Shown here: positions 42,131-42,953 of the stretch, in pieces
How positions within the stretch are numbered: position 1 is the first letter of the stretch
How the letters are laid out: each line of letters starts with the position of its first letter
Origin: Kineococcus vitellinus
GTDB taxonomy: Bacteria; Actinomycetota; Actinomycetes; Actinomycetales; Kineococcaceae
Length of the DNA stretch: 42,953 bases
Direction of reading: 5' to 3'
Assembly: GCF_009906315.1 (NCBI RefSeq)
Contig: NZ_JAAALL010000004.1
Span: 1-42,953 of the forward strand
The notes under the pieces: generated by a model
Seen by the model: only the letters and a program-made list of their open reading frames with translations
What the model was told of the DNA's origin: nothing
The model's database searches: none
Position numbers and translations under genes: made by a program

Positions 42131-42953
42131 GCCATGCCCGCCTTGTCGTTCGCGGCCTTGACCGCTGCCTCGTCGGCGCGGTCCTGCGCCGCGCGCGCGT
42201 ACGCCGTCACCAGCTCGCGGTAACCCGCGTCGCGGGCGGCGACCTCCTCGGCCGGGCCGCGGTCCACCACCCGCCCCTTGTCCAGGTGCACCACCTCGTC
42301 GGCCAGCGCGATCGTCGCCGGCCGGTAGGCCACCACCACGACGGTCGTACCGGCGCCGGAGTCGGCGAGGCCGTCGAGCACCGCGCGCTCCACGGCCGGG
42401 TCCAGCGCGCTCGTGGCGTCGTCGAGGACGAGCAGCCGGGGCTTGCGCACCAGCGCCCGGGCCAGCGCGAGGCGCTGGCGCTGCCCGCCGGAGAGGGTGG
42501 AGCCGCGCTCGCCGACGAGCTCGTCGAGACCGCCGGGCAGCGCCTTCACGAAGTTCTCCGCGCGAGCCAGCCGCAGCGCGGCCCACACGTCGTCGTCACC
42601 GACCCGGCGCCCCGCCGGCACGCTCTCGTTGTCCAGGCCCAGGGCGATGTTGCCGCGGATCGTGTCGTCGAAGACGAACGTCGACTGCGGCACCAGCGCG
42701 GCCGCCGCGGCGACCTGCCCCTCCGCGAGCTCGCGCACGTCCACCCCGTCGAGGAGGACCTCCCCGCTCGTCGGGTCCACCAGGCGCACGAGCATCCCCG
42801 CCAGCGTCGACTTGCCCGCGCCGGTGCTGCCGACGACCGCGACGGTGGAGCCGGCGGCCACGTCGAGGGTGACGTCCGCGAGCGCGGGCGTCGGTTCGCG
42901 GCGCGGGACGACCGGGGTCTTCCGGCGGGCGGGCTGGCCGGTCAGGCCGGGGC
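42127..42953 (-). CDS. ABC exporter half-transporter, N-terminus outside window
   Basis: The frame is open to the right edge, so only the ATPase domain and a short linker (TPVVPRREPTPALADVTLDV) are visible; the membrane domain lies beyond 42953. It has GSTGAGKST (Walker A), VPQSTFVFDDTIRGN (Q-loop), the canonical signature LSGGQRQRLALARAL, and LLVLDDATSALD, where the catalytic Glu of Walker B is Asp. The H-loop position is AYRPATI, with Tyr instead of His. These losses mark the degenerate half of a heterodimeric exporter like the TM287/288 or BmrCD type. The stop codon overlaps the partner's start. Confidence 0.9.
   Translation of the reverse strand, partial: PGLTGQPARRKTPVVPRREPTPALADVTLDVAAGSTVAVVGSTGAGKSTLAGMLVRLVDPTSGEVLLDGVDVRELAEGQVAAAAALVPQSTFVFDDTIRGNIALGLDNESVPAGRRVGDDDVWAALRLARAENFVKALPGGLDELVGERGSTLSGGQRQRLALARALVRKPRLLVLDDATSALDPAVERAVLDGLADSGAGTTVVVVAYRPATIALADEVVHLDKGRVVDRGPAEEVAARDAGYRELVTAYARAAQDRADEAAVKAANDKAGMA

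Noticed and set aside
40046-42223. 725-codon plus-strand frame
   Set aside because: It is the mirror of the ABC exporter genes; Gly/Val/Asp/His-rich low-complexity translation typical of antisense frames in high-GC DNA.
1-42953. CRISPR array or Cas genes
   Set aside because: No regularly spaced repeats and no Cas motif were seen; the only short repeats are the three 24-bp copies inside transposases.

Overview
The window is about 43 kb of very GC-rich DNA from an actinomycete. GTG starts are common, lipoproteins and exporters look actinobacterial, and codon third positions are mostly G or C. A Kineococcus-like or other Kineosporiales host is a guess, not something the sequence proves. Both ends look like ordinary chromosome. 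On the left are an ABC-2 permease fragment, a DUF3298-type lipoprotein, a small hypothetical protein and an ADP-ribosylglycohydrolase/phosphatase fusion. On the right is a heterodimeric ABC exporter.

Between these lies a defence island. It opens with a MNT-HEPN type nucleotidyltransferase/HEPN pair (3521-4569, minus), preceded by a perfect 23-bp inverted repeat, then about 1.1 kb of gene-poor, lower-GC DNA. Next comes a translationally coupled operon (5736-18081, plus). It encodes a sacsin/Hsp90-type ATPase fused to an SF2 helicase, a UvrD-like SF1 helicase, a DrmA-like helicase, a DrmB-like DUF1998 protein and a cytosine-C5 methyltransferase (DrmMII-like). A paralogous second C5 methyltransferase lies tail to tail with it (18083-19171, minus). 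Divergent from that are a Vsr mismatch endonuclease and a protein with a C-terminal Lsr2-like DNA-binding domain. A second run of coupled genes follows (20822-36874, plus): a SNF2-type DrmD-like helicase, a large adenine methyltransferase (DrmMI-like), a 2.1-kaa DEAD/DEAH helicase with its own DUF1998 region and a nuclease-like tail, and a UvrD-type helicase with a ParE/RelE-like N-terminus.

The locus therefore carries parts of both DISARM classes: 5mC with DrmA/DrmB, and DrmD with an N6-adenine methylase. It adds a GHKL ATPase-helicase, two SF1 helicases and a giant DUF1998 helicase, and has no recognisable DrmC phospholipase-D nuclease. My working reading is a composite DISARM-related restriction-like array: the methyltransferases mark self DNA, the helicases and DUF1998 proteins sense or process unmarked DNA, and Vsr repairs T:G mismatches arising from 5mC.

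Downstream (36984-39686) are three IS5-family elements. IS-A has a TAA target duplication. IS-B is a decayed element whose 3' end is interrupted by IS-C, which has a CTAG duplication. Each of the three transposase genes carries a copy of the same 24-bp palindromic repeat, inserted in frame. A short gene fragment and a broken reading frame separate the IS cluster from the exporter.
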